A stretch of 64,000 nucleotides of DNA from Cocos nucifera. Lineage: Eukaryota > Streptophyta > Magnoliopsida > Arecales > Arecaceae. The stretch spans positions 124,001 to 188,000 of the forward strand of contig QRFJ01002113.1 in the NCBI GenBank assembly GCA_006176705.1, written 5' to 3'. Numbering within the stretch: position 1 is the stretch's first letter; each line of letters opens with the position of its first letter. A program made the position numbers and the translations under genes. This document shows, one piece after another, positions 23,703-36,610 of this stretch. The notes under the pieces were generated by a model. That model had not been told where the DNA came from. It ran no database searches and saw only the letters and a list, made by a program, of their open reading frames with translations.

Positions 23703-24722
23703 CATCTTGCTTGAATCTTCTACTGACCTGCAACCCCTGCAATGAATTGTAAATATGGTATGGGCTATCGGCATCCAATACCCAATCAGTAATATCATAA
23801 ATAGAAAAATTGTAAGAAGTTATCATATAAATACCTTGCCCAGCAATAGCTTGCTTCTTTCTCTACCAGTTTGGGTCCAGGGAGGCAATGTACTGAGGAT
23901 AGTTCCTCTTTCAGTGCCCCCGCTTCTTGCAAAAGAAGAATTTGGTTTGACTCTTATTGGGCTTGGTCTTTCGGGTCTGAGCCTACACAATTGTCCTAGC
24001 ATGAACGTGCACCTTCTTGGCTTTCTCCTTCTTGTTCTTCTTCCCTTTCCCAAAGATTGAGAATGAGAAGACGAACCTTCCACTAAGTTCACCAACTCTT
24101 TATGGAGCTAGTGATCCTTCTCAAAGTTCTGAAGTAACCCCAGTAAGCCATGATAGTTTACTTCAGGCTTTATCATTCTGTAATGAGTAAGGAAAGGGAG
24201 ATAGGACTTTGGCAGCGAGTTCAGTATTGCATCTTTTTTAAGTTGTTCATGCAAGAAAAAGCCGAGTTTGCTCAAGCGCTCTATCAGCTCGATCATATAC
24301 AGTACATGATCAGAGATAGAGGCTCCATCCCGCATTCTGGCATTGAAGATGGTGCAACTAGTCTTGTGCCTCTCAACATCATCAGGTGTGCCAAAAGAAT
24401 CCTCTAACACTTGGAGCATTTTATTTGGCTGAGCTATCTTAAACATACGACTGAACTCATCGCTCATTGCAGCTAGCATAATGCAATGCATCATGATTCG
24501 GTCATTGAGCCACTTCTGATGAGTATCTCTGATTGTTCCACGTGCATTGGCAACTGGCTCTTTAGGTGCAGGATCCGTCAGCACATATAGGATCCTTTCA
24601 TGCTCTAAGACAATCTTCAACTTTTGATACCAGCTATCGAAGTTGGATCCCACCAACTTATCATTATCCAATAATGATCGGAGCGATAGGGAAGTGGCCA
24701 TGTCTTCACAAAGGAAAATCAA
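23703..24722 (-). pseudogene. gag: gag (and protease start) of D
   Basis: The frame 24108-24722 gives the UBN2-type capsid (MATSLSLRSLLDNDKL, SWYQKLKIVLEHERIL, KDAILNSLPKSYLPFLTHY). Downstream, in another phase, is a lysine-rich linker and a degraded zinc knuckle near 23900-23945: the first Cys is Phe, the Trp codon is a stop and the last Cys is Tyr. 23703-23800 continues into protease lead-in. An upstream ATG at 24722 adds a few residues before MATSLS, which is the likelier start. The capsid forms particles in this family. Confidence 0.85.
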
Positions 24723-26422
24723 AACCTAATTTGTAATTGATTCAGTAAACCTTAAGATTTGGACTTTAATCAAAAGATTTTTTGCACTATTTTATTTGAA
24801 TTGGTAGCCTCTACCTCCAATTCGAGGAATTACCCTAATTTCTTAGTGGGTACTAGAATCTACATAGCCTATACATGAGCCCAACTTTGGTTGGTCCATC
24901 CATGTACATCTAAGGGTAGGTTCATAACCAATTATTTCTCTAAATAATTTTCAGTAATTAAATTTTACCCTAGGCCCTGATCAGTTGGCTTTGACCTTCT
25001 CAGAAAAGGGTCTAGTTAGGTCCAACCATTAACATGACCATACTTGGCCCATCCATCTAAGAATGATCAGGTCCAACTTTGGTTGGCCCACCTAACCACC
25101 ATTTAGAAAGATGTACCCAAGAGATCATATAATGAATGATAATTTCATCAACCGATAAGCACCAGGCCTTTGGGCCTCCAATGATTATCCAACTGATGGG
25201 CCCATTATCATCCACTTTAATGGGTGGCTATGATCTAGTTATCATATAACTATTTTATTTTATAGATCTAATAATTTTAGAGGATTTATTTATCGAAGTG
25301 AATAGGTCAGATTAACCAGCTTGTCATGATCCTTCCACTAACTTCACCAAGTCAGCTTAAGGGAGACCATTAATAGGCTGGTCTAGGAGCACCTAAATCA
25401 GTCAAATTGATTTACCTAGCTGACATGGGTTAGCTCGAATAGTCAAGCAATTTGATCAAAACATAATCTCATCAAGAGGTCAGGTAAGTTCAATTAGTGG
25501 AAGGATCTGCCAGGCTTGCCTTAGATACCATCAGAAATGATCAGGTAAGTGGGCTGCCATTTAAAAACTATTGATTTGGTTTACCTTAGACACCGACTGG
25601 TTTAATTAGTTTTAATTAGATCAACCAAATAGTTCATGCTAGACCGCATAGCCAAGAATCAAGTCCATCTTGGGTCTTGTTAAAGACATGGACTTGATCA
25701 ACTACAACTATTGTAATTAATCTAGAGAATCCTTGACATAATCTAAGACAATAATTAATTGGATTTAGTCAATTCTCTAATCAAGTCTATTCTTTAATCT
25801 AACCCTAGGTCTAACCCAATTAATGGACCTAATCCCCACTAATCCATTTCACCCAATGTGTTATGATTTGTGTCTTAAGATCTTCAATTCACAATCCTAG
25901 ATCCTAATCAATCAACTTCTTAATTCTCAATTAAGTTTTGGGCTGAGGGTTGGGGTTCGGCTTTTCAAAAATGATTTTCATATTTATAAAATATTTTTAC
26001 AATATGATTCTATAAACCAAGTTGCATGTTTGATTTATAATCAATATGCAAGTAAAATAAACATAAAACTACTTTAGATCTAATCTAAATAGTTTCAAAA
26101 TAAGCAATCATAAATCTCCTTAGATCAAATCTAACATATTTATGAAGATTAAAATTAGATTAAAATATTTTTAATTAGATCATAAAATCTCTTAGATCTA
26201 ATCTAAAATTTTATGATCAATATTTTAGATCAGTACGTACTAGGACAATCTATTCACTATAAGGGATAAATCTTACAGCAGGATAACCTTATGGCAGTCC
26301 ATGCAATCTAAAATATTTTATTTTATTTTACTTTTAATTTTAAGTTTAATAATTAAATTATAAATTAGATCTAATCTAAGAAATAATCTAGATATGTACA
26401 AAAATCATGTAATAAGAACCTA
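24723..26422 (-). other. leader of D
   Basis: A 1.7-kb leader without a credible frame. A GTGTCTAAGGTAAAC block near 25580-25600 (minus) corresponds to the donor-motif site of the other leaders but has lost the perfect GTAAGT. The stem-loop seen in A, B, E and G is not clear here. Confidence 0.7.
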
Positions 26423-26434
26423 GGCTCTGATACA
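26423..26434 (-). other. primer-binding site of D
   Basis: The minus strand reads TGTATCAGAGCC after the LTR end, an initiator tRNA-Met site with one base lost or changed. Confidence 0.8.
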
Positions 26435-26437
26435 AAT

Positions 26438-28927
26438 TGAAGAAACTAGATCTAGGATTTCACAGGTAGATCTTAAAATTTTTTCAACATCTTACAGCAA
26501 AAGACTTAAATAAATATAAAATTTATTTAAATAATTATATAAATACCTAGATCTTAGATTTATTACATGATTAAGGTATTATATTAAATTAAAAATTAAA
26601 ATCAAATAAGAAAGAGAAAGGTTGATCAAATCAACCTAGATCTACACTACATCTAATGTAGGTATAAAGTTTATAGATCAGATCTATTATCTAAGCAAGT
26701 TTAGATATTCTAATTTACTAATCTAGGCTTGAGAATGAAGACATGAGCCACATATGCGTTCGGCCTCTAGGAGTCCTCCACATGAGCCTACGATCTTTAA
26801 TCTGAAGTTCGATGCAGAAAATCAGCATAGCATGCTAGTATTGTGCTGATCCTTCTTCGACGGTCGATCTAATGCTTTCTTCTTCAAAATTTGGACTCTC
26901 CAAAATATAGAAAGGAAGATGAGAGTTTTCTAATCTGAGACTCTTTTAAAAAAACTCAAAAAAAAGGAGGAGAGATTGAAAATAAAATAGTCCTAGAAGA
27001 AGACCCTCTTCTTCTTCTCTTTTCTCTCACCTAGACATCTAATTTGGTGCCTATGGAACCCCCATGCCCAAGGACCCTCTTCCTATGATTTTTGCACACA
27101 CCAAATTTCTATCAAAGCTCTATATTCCATGAAAAAATTAAAATACAATTCGTCCAATAAATAAGGAAAAAGAAGAATCCAAGTTAGGTCAAATTTCTAG
27201 ACTAGGAATATCCAAATATGGAAAGTTGTTAGGGCACCCAATTCTTGGGTGCCTCCTCCACAATTTTTAGCATGGACCAGCAAGAAAGGGCACACAAAAA
27301 AAGAGATTATTTTCATGGAATAAGAGAAGAATTAATTAAAATTGGGGGCAATACTCAAGGGAAGATGTTTTGGTCAATAAGGATTCTATCTCATAGAATC
27401 CTAAGCAAAACCAATTCCTCCTTTGACTTGGTCTTCCACCTAACTTCTAAATATGACTTGGAGGGAGAGAGGGGGCATGGAAATTAAGAAGAAAGGGATT
27501 TTCCATGAAAAATACCTAAAAAATAGGTATGGAGGGCATTGGAACCAAGGTGGCGCAAGGAGATAGGGCATCCTAGTCACACTAAGACTCCTATTTTGAC
27601 TTGGTCAAACAAGATCTTTTAACCAAATAAAATCAAGATTAAACCAATCCAATTAGATAAAGTCCTAACCCATTTAAGAATTTAATTAAATTAGATTAAA
27701 TTAAATTTAATTCTAAATTATTTTCTAATCAAATTAGAAAATTGGATTAATCCGAGTCTTAGTTAGACTAGGACTAGTTCTTCCTTGCACTTGGCTTATC
27801 CAATAAACCAATTGAACTTAATCCAATCAAACTCAAACTAAATCTAATTAAATTATATTTAATTAGACTTAATTTAAGTCTATTGGCTTAATCAAATTAA
27901 GCCAATCAGCAATTCAATTACTAATCGATCCTCCTGCAATACTTGCACTAGGTTAAACATCAATCGTATTGGTTGTTTAACCCTAGAACGATTCTTAATA
28001 TTGATCAACCATCTGATCAGATCATAAGCTTTAATGTATGTGACCTCATAGGTCCAAACCTAAGTTGATAGCATAGAAATAAATTTATGTATCAATCAAA
28101 GTGACCATCTAGCAATGATATCCGATGGTCGGATAGGTTAAAGGTGTAGAACACCATCCTTAGAACCCATGTGGATATAGTTTTCATATAATTCATACCC
28201 TTGACCACAATGCTTGTAGGATACATCAGAGTTCAACTATCAACTTTGATTAAGTTGTCCACATTATATTTCAAAATACCAAATCCATCTGATGGATTAT
28301 CCTAGCCAAGATTTTGCTCTATTGAAATACAGTGATACATTCTTCTCCAACTCTTGGAGTGGTCAATTCCATCTTGATCACACTCTGACTTTGCAAGTAC
28401 TTGACTATGCCTAGAAGCCTTCCATTGTTGAATTAGAAATTTAGTTAGTTCGGTACCAAAGCATAGTGAGTTGCTTGCAAGTCACTGAGGTGATCTTAGG
28501 TCTAAGAGATACTTATACCTATATCACATTAGAGACATTCTCGATAGTAGAATGCTCTGAAGTTGGTCATGTTCAATGACGATATACCCATACATCTCAC
28601 CTGTATGCCATACCAGTGTCTCCACATACCTTGGTTAAGAGGACAACCAACCTATATGGCATATAGCGATCTATGCTCGATAGATGTTGTCATCCTAATT
28701 CACGGCCTATCATTTGGTCGTGAACAAACTTAAGGACTAATCAATAAATCTTCTCTTTATCAAAATTAAATAGTCCTAAGAACTTCATCATAATAATGGA
28801 GTTCATTAGAAGATGTAAACTTATGATGAAAAAAGATGCCAAAATATTTTTTATTAATTAATAAATCAATTATAATATCACAACCATCAATAGGCTGACG
28901 ATTGGCTTTGAGACATAATTCTTAATA
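26438..28927 (-). repeat. 5' LTR of D
   Basis: 2490 bp, about 90 percent identical by eye to 11230-13715. It is followed on the right by the duplicated target gatcc and then the rest of the C LTR. The frame at 27245-27487 is a shadow. Confidence 0.9.
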
Positions 28928-28932
28928 GATCC

Positions 28933-29166
28933 TATGGTTGGGAGCAATTTATGAGTTAATTATGAGAATTCATGTCTTAAATTTTCAACTCTTGAAAATA
29001 TGAACTATCATTACCACTAACTTAAAGAATGTATTACAGATACTTTAAATACACACTATGATAAAAAATAATTTTTTTATTAATTTATAGTTAAAATTAT
29101 AAAATTATTCTTAGAAGTGTATTATAAGTGTTTAGCCAATCTGGCTTGTAGGGCACACATCTAACA
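28933..29166 (-). repeat. 3' LTR of C, start of LTR (U3 end)
   Basis: The first ~235 bp of the C LTR, from TGTTAGATGTGTGCCC (sense, starting at 29166) to the D insertion point. Its continuation is 11229 downward. Confidence 0.88.
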
Positions 29167-29178
29167 AACTCCCACTTG
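29167..29178 (-). other. polypurine tract of C
   Basis: The minus strand reads CAAGTGGGAGTT immediately before the LTR start, as in the other Angela-like copies. Confidence 0.75.
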
Positions 29179-30890
29179 ACCTAAAGCCAATTGGCTATAA
29201 ATCTAAGTCCCATCTTCTCAAGGTGGGCTTCCATCTTCTACTGGCTCAATGGCTTTATCAATGGATCAGCCGCATTGTCTGCAGTATTGACTCTCTTGAC
29301 CTCGACGTATTGCTTCTTAAGATAATCATGGATGAGGTGGTATCGCTGCTCGGTATGCTTGAATTTTTGGTGAGACCTTAGCTCTTTAGCTAGGGCTATG
29401 GTGCCATTATTGTCGTAGTACAGAGGGACAGCATCTGATGGCATCATTCTGAGCTCTGTGGTGAACTTCTTATACCAGAATGCCTCCTTTGCAGCCTTCG
29501 ATGCAATGATGTACTCTACTTCCATGGTGGAGTCTACTATCACCGTTTGCTTGAAACTCTTTTAACTGACCATTATAAATAAATAGACTTTCAGATGTCG
29601 ACTTTCGATCATTTATATCGGACATGAAATCTGAGTTTGTATACCCCTGGATCTGAAGTTCTCTGTTACCAAAAACTAGAAATATATTCTTAGTCCTTCT
29701 CAAGTACTTAAGGATACATTTCACAGAAGTTCAGTGCTCTTCGTCTAGATTTGACTATACCTACTCGTAACACTCATAGCATGGGCAATATCAGATCATG
29801 TACATAGCATGGCATACATGAGGCTCCCTATTGTCGAAGCATAAGGGATCTTGCTAATACGTTCAATCTCCTCAAGTATGCTAGGGCACATCTTCTTGGA
29901 GAGATGAATGCCATGTTTGAAGGGCACTAATCCTCTCTTGGAGTTTTTCATGCTAAACCATTTTAGCACCTCCTCTTTGTACATTATCTATGAGAGATCC
30001 AGTATCCTGTTTGGTCTATCCCTATGGATCTTAATTTCAAGAATAAAGGATGCCTCTCCCAGAACTTTCATAGAAAACTCTTTAGACAATTACATTTTGA
30101 CTATACTCAACATGAGAATATCATTCCCAATTAGGAGGATGTCATCCACGTACAGCATAAGAAAGACAACAGTGCTCCCACTGATTTTTTTGAAAATATA
30201 AGGCTCCTCCTCATTCTTGATGAATTCAAATGATTTGATTACATCATTGAAATGAGTATTCTAGCTTTGAGATGCTTGCTTAAGTCCATATATGGACCTT
30301 TGCAGCTTGCATATCTTGTGATCATTATCACTAGAGGTGAAACCTAGCGGCTATTCCATATAGATATTTTTCTCAAGATATCCATTTAAGAATGCCATTT
30401 TCACGTCCATCTGCCATTTTTTACAATCAAAATAGACTGCAACAGCAAGCAATGTACGGATGAATTTGAGCATGGCTATTAACGAAAAAGTATCCTGATA
30501 GTCAATGCCTTCGCACTGACTATATCCTTTTACTACGAGCCTTGCTTTGAATGTCTCTACATTTTCATCCGCACCTATCTTTCTCTTGAGGATCAATTTA
30601 CATCCAATAGGTACTATACCTTTAGGTGGATCTACCAAGATCTAGACTTGGTTTGAATGCATTGAGTTAATCTCTGACCTCATTGCCTCAAAGCATTTCT
30701 CGAAGTCGATATCTGATATCATCTCATCATAGATTTTGGGATCATCACCATGAACCCTATTTCCTATGAGAAATATTTTCTCTACATCTTCTAATATAGT
30801 TTCTAAGTACCTTTCAGGAGGATGGAAAATTCTACTTGATCTACAAGGTGGAGGTGGTGTCTTGGTTGGCTCAATCTGATTGGATTCCAT
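29179..30890 (-). pseudogene. pol (RT-RH): copia reverse transcriptase-RNase H of C
   Basis: RNase H is seen in 29238-29543 (VEYIIASKAAKEAFWYKKF, LYYDNNGTIALAKE, DPLIKPLSQ) and 29470-29724. The RT C-terminus is in 29796-29984 (IPYASTIGSLMYAM). The YVDD box is intact at 30141-30152. The RT N-terminus is in 30351-30638 (LVVKGYSQCEGIDYQDTFS, WQMDVKMAFLNGYL). 30642-30890 is the variable integrase-RT linker with PPPCRSSRI. Stops and frame changes separate the blocks, but order and spacing are preserved. Confidence 0.88.
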
Positions 30891-31061
30891 AGGTTCCTTA
30901 GCTCGTTTCTCATTAGAGACTTTTTTCTTGAGTCTAATCTATCATTCGATACCACCATCTAGAATAAATTATTTTTCAAGAAAGATGGCATGTCGGCTCA
31001 TAATCACATTGTGATCTTTTGAAAGATAGAAATAATATCCTAATGACTCTTTAGGATATCC
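30891..31061 (-). pseudogene. pol (INT): end of integrase of C, cut by B
   Basis: Minus-strand text matches the copia integrase tail around the VFLKKxFIL and GYPKES-type motifs. At 31061 the element B begins. The 5-bp target tatcc at 31057-31061 is repeated at 57567-57571, where the integrase reading resumes. Confidence 0.75.
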
Positions 31062-32656
31062 TATTAGATGTGTGCCCTAGAAGCTAGATTGGCCGATACT
31101 TGTTAAATACTTTCTAGGAGCATTTTCATAATTTTGACTTAAAATGAGTTAAAGGGTTATTTATTCTATCACATTATGTATTAAAGTATCTATGATACAT
31201 TCATTGAGTTAATAGGCATGATAATACATATTCTCAAGAGTTAAGAATTTAAGGCATATGTTATCATAATTAACTCATAAATTTCTCTTGATTGTAGGAT
31301 CATCACGAGGATGATGATCGATCCGAAAGATCAGTGTATGATCATTTTCTTAGAGTAGATGAGTCTTGAGTCTACAGTGTGGAGACATCAGAGTGAGAGT
31401 ATAGATACTCGTTAGAGAATGAGAGCATTAAGTATGACCATCTCGAGCAGTCATAAGAAAACCTACCTTCACATCGATGACAAGCTCGATGCTATAGCGT
31501 GTGTCTAGTTCTTTAACCTGAGGTGCATCGATAGTTTACCTTGAGGGTATTATAGTTTGACTACACTATAACTCGATCTTCTAGCCATTCAGAATTCTGA
31601 GGTATATGTTAGCTATAGCATGTTCATTATAGGAATTGGATCGCACCAAGATGGGATCTATCAATCTCGATAGATGAGGAGTAGTCCTATGATGAACATA
31701 AGACTGATTCCTAAAACCCATGGCTATGGTAGTGTGGAATAATAGAAAGGAGTTTTTATTAGTATTTCACATCGGACACAAATTGAATAATTCATTCATA
31801 TGATGGGTGTTGGGTTTGACGAGTTTACCTTAACCCTAATCTCGTCAGGACTCATGATAAAAGAACCCAATCACACAGGTAGCTACACTGAGAGGTTTGC
31901 TATTTGGTTTTGATGGATTGCCACCATATACTGATAGGTGTCACTGGTGGATTTTGGGATCAATTAAAATTATCTTGATGATCGATGATTCTAATTGGAT
32001 GAATCAGGAGAGTTCTGATCCATCGCAAGATGTTTCGATGATATTATTAATGGAGATCATGACATGTCTCATTATCATACAAAATTGAACCTAACTAGAT
32101 CACACAAATAAGGATTTGGATCTAGATGTCATCAATTGAGCTAACCTGATTCGATTGATTTGGATTAGATCCAATTAGGTTCAAGAAAATCGTGCTAGCA
32201 CACGATTGAACCTAATATTCTCCTTCTATCATCTTTCTGGTTCATTTTAACTAAGCCAAATTAGATTTGGCTTATCTGAGAGCCTTGTATGACTATATCC
32301 TAGTCTGACTGAAATTTGCCTAGGTCAGAAAAGTCTTATCCTAACCTGATCTAGGCTTGTCCTGATCCATCGAATGGAAATAGGATAAGACCTACTAATT
32401 TGTGGAACTCTTTGGAGAAGGCTTAACTGAAAACTTTGTAGGGATTTATCTTGATCTGACTGAATCTTGTCCTAGCCTGATCAAGACTTGTCCTAAATTT
32501 CATAAGATAGGAATAAGACAAGGGTTGTCTTTGCCAGATTAGGGCTTGTCCTAAAATCATGAGATGAAATTTGGACAAGCCTCTCCTAGAAATTCTAGAT
32601 GGATTTTTCTTGATCTGATAAGATCGAGTCCTGGTTTGATCAAGGCTTGTTATAGC
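31062..32656 (+). repeat. 5' LTR of B, first part
   Basis: It includes the LTR start and, at about 32280-32650, an array of degenerate repeats around GGCTTGTCCTAA. A is inserted after TSD atagc at 32652-32656. The small frame at 31897-32088 is a shadow that recurs in the other LTRs. Confidence 0.9.
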
Positions 32657-32948
32657 TGTTAGATATATATGCCCTAGAAGCCAGAATTGGCTGACACTTG
32701 TAATACACTTCTAGGGGCAAAATTGTAATTTTAACTATAATGAATAAAATGGGTTATTTTCTATCACATATGTGTATTTAGTGTCTGTGATACATCCTTT
32801 GAGTTAATGGTAATGATAATTCATATTTTCAAGAGTTGAAAATTTAAGACATGAATAATCATTATTAACACAAGGATGGTGATTGATCTAGAAGGTTGGT
32901 GTACAATAGCTTCTCTTTAGTAGATGAGTCTTGAGTTTATGGTGTGGA
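32657..32948 (+). repeat. 5' LTR of A, first 292 bp
   Basis: It starts TGTTAGATATATATGCCC. Compared with 46633 onward it lacks about 40 bp after the ATTATTAAC block (near 32870). The H insertion follows TSD gtgga (32944-32948). Confidence 0.88.
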
Positions 32949-35238
32949 TGAAGGAAAATCCTGATTTTTCGGTCCAGGTTCGTCCAGATCTGATTAGATC
33001 AAGAGATATATTTCAAAAATTTTTCTCTTGATCTTAATCAGATCTTGATATGTTTCAGATCTAATTCTTATTATTTTAATAAATAAAATAAAATAAGATA
33101 AATTAAATCTAATTTAATTTACCTGATTTGGGTAATCCTATTACCCTGTAGATGATCCTGATTGCAGCGGAAGGTTCTGGATCTTAGCCATGCAAGCGCC
33201 TGGCCTCTACCGGTATCCACTCGGGTTGGATCTGGAGATCCTCTTCTTCTCTATCACACCTCCAAAAATCAGATCTGGATCTGATCTGGAGGATCTTCAA
33301 AACTCTTTTGAAGATCTGCAGTCGTCCTTTTGCAGCAGCGCAGCCTTCTTGCTTTTGATCGCCTTTCCTTGATCTGAATCGCACCAAACTAAATCCAAAA
33401 CCCTTTTGGACGTGGAGAGCAAGGGGAGAAGAGAGTATGGCGTGGAGAAGGAGGGGAGAGGCAGCCTTGGACGTGGGAAATCTCTATTGAATTCACTTTG
33501 ACTTCTTGGAATTAGGGTTGGGCGCAGGGTCTTATTTATAGACCTCTTGTGATCCAACTCCTCTTCCTCTCAACCAATCACAACCCTTTGTGAAATCAGA
33601 TCTAAATCTGATTGGTTGGAATAGAGACCCCTGGATTCCTCCTTAGAGGGCGCCTAAGACCAGTCAAACTGGATTCTTAGTAGAACTCTAATTGGAATCC
33701 AAAAGGGAGGTGGAGTCCTTGTCCAACAAGGACTCCTAGGCGCCTCCTACTTGGGCTCACGCCACCCTTGGCGTGCGCCCTTCTCCTTGCCAGGTTCTGG
33801 CAGGGGGACAGGCCCCCACCAGCTCTCCAATAGGTGCATGACATGTGGTCAAAAGTCAAAGGGTCAATGGTCAACGTTTGACCAGTCAAAGGTAGACTTT
33901 TGACCAAAGTCAAAGAACAAGAAATGGCAGGTGACCAAAAATGGCAGGTAATGTCTTACAAATAAGACAACCTATTCTGACTTGGACAACCTCCAGTCAG
34001 ACCATATGAAGGCCTCTGATTGAGCACAAACTCCTTTGGCTCAATCAGGACAACTTATTTATGATAGTAAAAGAAGAACGTTAGGTTCAATCGAGTGCTA
34101 GCACGATTTCCTTGAACCTAATTGAATCTCATTCAGATCAATTGAACTAGATCAGTTCAATTGATGATCACCAGATTCAAACCCTTGTTTGTGTGACCCA
34201 GTTAGGTTCAGTTCTGTATGGTAATGGGATATGTCATGATCTCTATCATAGACATCATCGAAACTCCTTTCGATGGATCAGAACTCTTCTGATTCGAACA
34301 GCTAGAATGATCGATCATCTAAATCATTCTAATTGCTCCCAAAATCCACCAGTGACACCTAGCAGTATATGGTGGCAACCCATCAGAGCTGAATGCGAAC
34401 CTCTTGGTGCAGCTACCTGTGTGATTCAAGTTCTTCTATCTTGAGCCCCGATCAGATTAGGGTTAAGGTGAACTCGTCAAACCCTAGTCTCTGTCATATG
34501 ATGTAATCATTCGATTCGAGTCCAATGTGAAAATCTAAATAGAAACTCTTTCTATTATTTCACTCTGCCATGGCCATGGGCTTCAGGAACTTGATTCTCA
34601 TGATCATCATAGGGCTACTCCTCTACCACCGAGGTAGATAGATCCCATCTTGATGCAATCCAGTTCCTACAATGAACATGTCATAGCCAACATACACCTC
34701 AGGGTTCCATATGGCTAGGAGACCGAGTAATGGTGTAGTCAAACTATAACACCCTCAAGGTGAACTGCCGATGCATCTCAGGTCAAAGAACCAGACACAC
34801 TACTGCAGCATCGAGTCAGTCATTGACGAGAAGGTAGACTTCCTAATGACTACTCGAGGTGGTCACGCTCAGTGCCCTCGTTCTCTAATGAGTACCTGTA
34901 CTCTCGCTCCGGTGTCTCCACACCGTAGACTCAAGACTCATCTACTAAAGAGAAGCGATCGTACACCAACCTTCCGGATCAATCACCATCCTCGTGATGA
35001 TCCTATGGTCGGGAGCTATTTATGAGTTAATAATGATTATTCATGTCTTAAATTTTCAACTCTTGAAAATATGAATTATCATTACCATTAACTCAAAGGA
35101 TGTATCACAGACACTAAATACACATATGTGATAGAAAATAACCCATTTCATTAATTATAGTCAAAATTATAATTTTGCCCCTAGAAGTGTATTACAAGTG
35201 TCAGCCAATTCTGGCTTCTAGGGCACATATATCTAACA
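32949..35238 (-). repeat. Element H: solo LTR of A-type, TSD gtgga
   Basis: A complete 2290-bp LTR in reverse orientation (plus strand TGAAGG ... ATCTAACA), with gtgga on both sides (32944-32948 and 35239-35243) and no internal region. The usual origin is recombination between the two LTRs of a full element. It keeps the TATA box (minus, 33533-33540) and a W-box cluster near 33855-33915. Frames inside it are LTR shadows. Confidence 0.93.
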
Positions 35239-36229
35239 GTGGAGACACCAAAGCGAGAGTACAGTACTGTTAGAGAATGAGGGCACTAGCATGACACTCA
35301 GTAGTCATAGAAGTCTACCTTCTGTCTACTGACTCGATGCTGTAGTGTGTCTAGTTCTTTGACTAAGGTGCATTGGCAGTTCACTTTGAGGGTGTTATTG
35401 TTTGACCATACCATAACTAGGTGTCCTAGCCATACGGAATTCTAAGGTGTATGTTGGCTTTAGCATGTTCATTATAGGAACTGGATCGCATCAAGATGGA
35501 ATCTATCTACCTCGGTGGTAGAGGAGCAGCCCTATGATGATCATGAGAATCAAGTCCAGAAGCTCATGGCCATGACAGAGTGAAATAATAGAAAGAGTCT
35601 CTATTTAGGTTTTCACATCGGACTTGAATCGAATGATTACATCATATGATAGAGACTAGGGTTTGACGAGTTCACCTAAACCCTAATCTGATCGGGGCTC
35701 AAGATAGAAGAACTTAATCACACAAGTAGCTACACCAAGAGGTTTGCATTTAGCTCTAATGGATTGCAACCATTTACTGCTAGGTGTTACTGATGGATTT
35801 TGGGAGTAATTAGAATGATTTAGATGATCGATCATTCTAGCTGTTTGAATCAGAAGAGTTCTGATCCATCGAAAGGAGTTTCAATGATGTCGATGATAGA
35901 GGTCATGACATATCCCATTATCATATAGAACTGAACCTAACTGGGTCACACAAACAAGGGTTTAAATTTAGTGATCATCAATTGAACAAATCCAGTTCAA
36001 TTGATCTGAATGAGATTTAATTAGGTTTAAGAAAATCGTGCTAGCACTCGATTGAACTTAACATTCTTCTTCTACTATCATAAATAGTTGTCCTTACTGA
36101 GCCAAAGAAGTTTGTGCTCAATCAGAGACCTTCAAGTGGTCTGACTGGAGCCTGTCCAGGTCAGAAAAGGGTGGTCTTATTTTGTATGATAATACCTGCC
36201 ATTTTTGGTCACCTACCATTTCTCGTCCT

Positions 36230-36288
36230 TTGACTTTGATCAAAAGTTGACCTTTGACTGGTCAAATGTTGACCATTGACACTTTGAC
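36230..36288 (+). promoter_or_regulatory. W-box cluster in 5' LTR of A
   Basis: About eight TTGAC cores on the two strands lie within roughly 60 bp, about 320 bp before the TATA box at 36603. W-boxes are the known binding site of plant WRKY factors. The same cluster recurs in E, H, 44935-44995 and 47957-48015. Confidence 0.6.
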
Positions 36289-36602
36289 TTTTGTCCATGT
36301 GTCACGCACCTATTGGAGAGCTGGTGGGGGCCTGTCCCCTTGCCAGAACCTGGTAAGGAGGAGGGTGCATGCCACCCTTAGGGTGTGCCCAAGCAGGAGG
36401 CGCCCAGGAGTCCCTATTGGATAGGGACTCCATCTCCCTTTTGGATTTTGACTAGACTTCTCCTAAGAACCAAGTTTGACTGGTCTTAGGCACCATTTAA
36501 GGAGGAATCCAAGGGACTCTATTCCCACCAATCAGATTTAGATCTGATTTCACAAAGGATTGTGATTGGTTGGGAAGAAGAGGAGTTGGATCACGCATAG
36601 TC

Positions 36603-36610
36603 TATAAATA
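36603..36610 (+). promoter_or_regulatory. TATA box 1 in 5' LTR of A
   Basis: TATAAATA is followed by AGACCCTGCGCCCAAC, which is conserved across A-type LTRs and probably lies near the RNA start. Confidence 0.65.

Larger units (their letters stand above)
11230..28927 (-). mobile_element. Element D: Angela-like copia, full length, TSD gatcc
   Basis: D is 17.7 kb including nested E. Both LTRs are complete (11230-13715, 2486 bp; 26438-28927, 2490 bp), and it is flanked by the 5-bp duplication gatcc at 11225-11229 and 28928-28932. Minus-strand order is 5' LTR, primer-binding site, leader, gag, protease, integrase, RT, RNase H, polypurine tract, 3' LTR. Its LTR starts TATTGAGAATTATG, unlike the TGTTAGAT start of the other elements, so it is a separate subfamily. 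In the first 110 bp of the two LTRs I count 11 differences, 10 of them transitions, so it is not recent. Confidence 0.9.
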
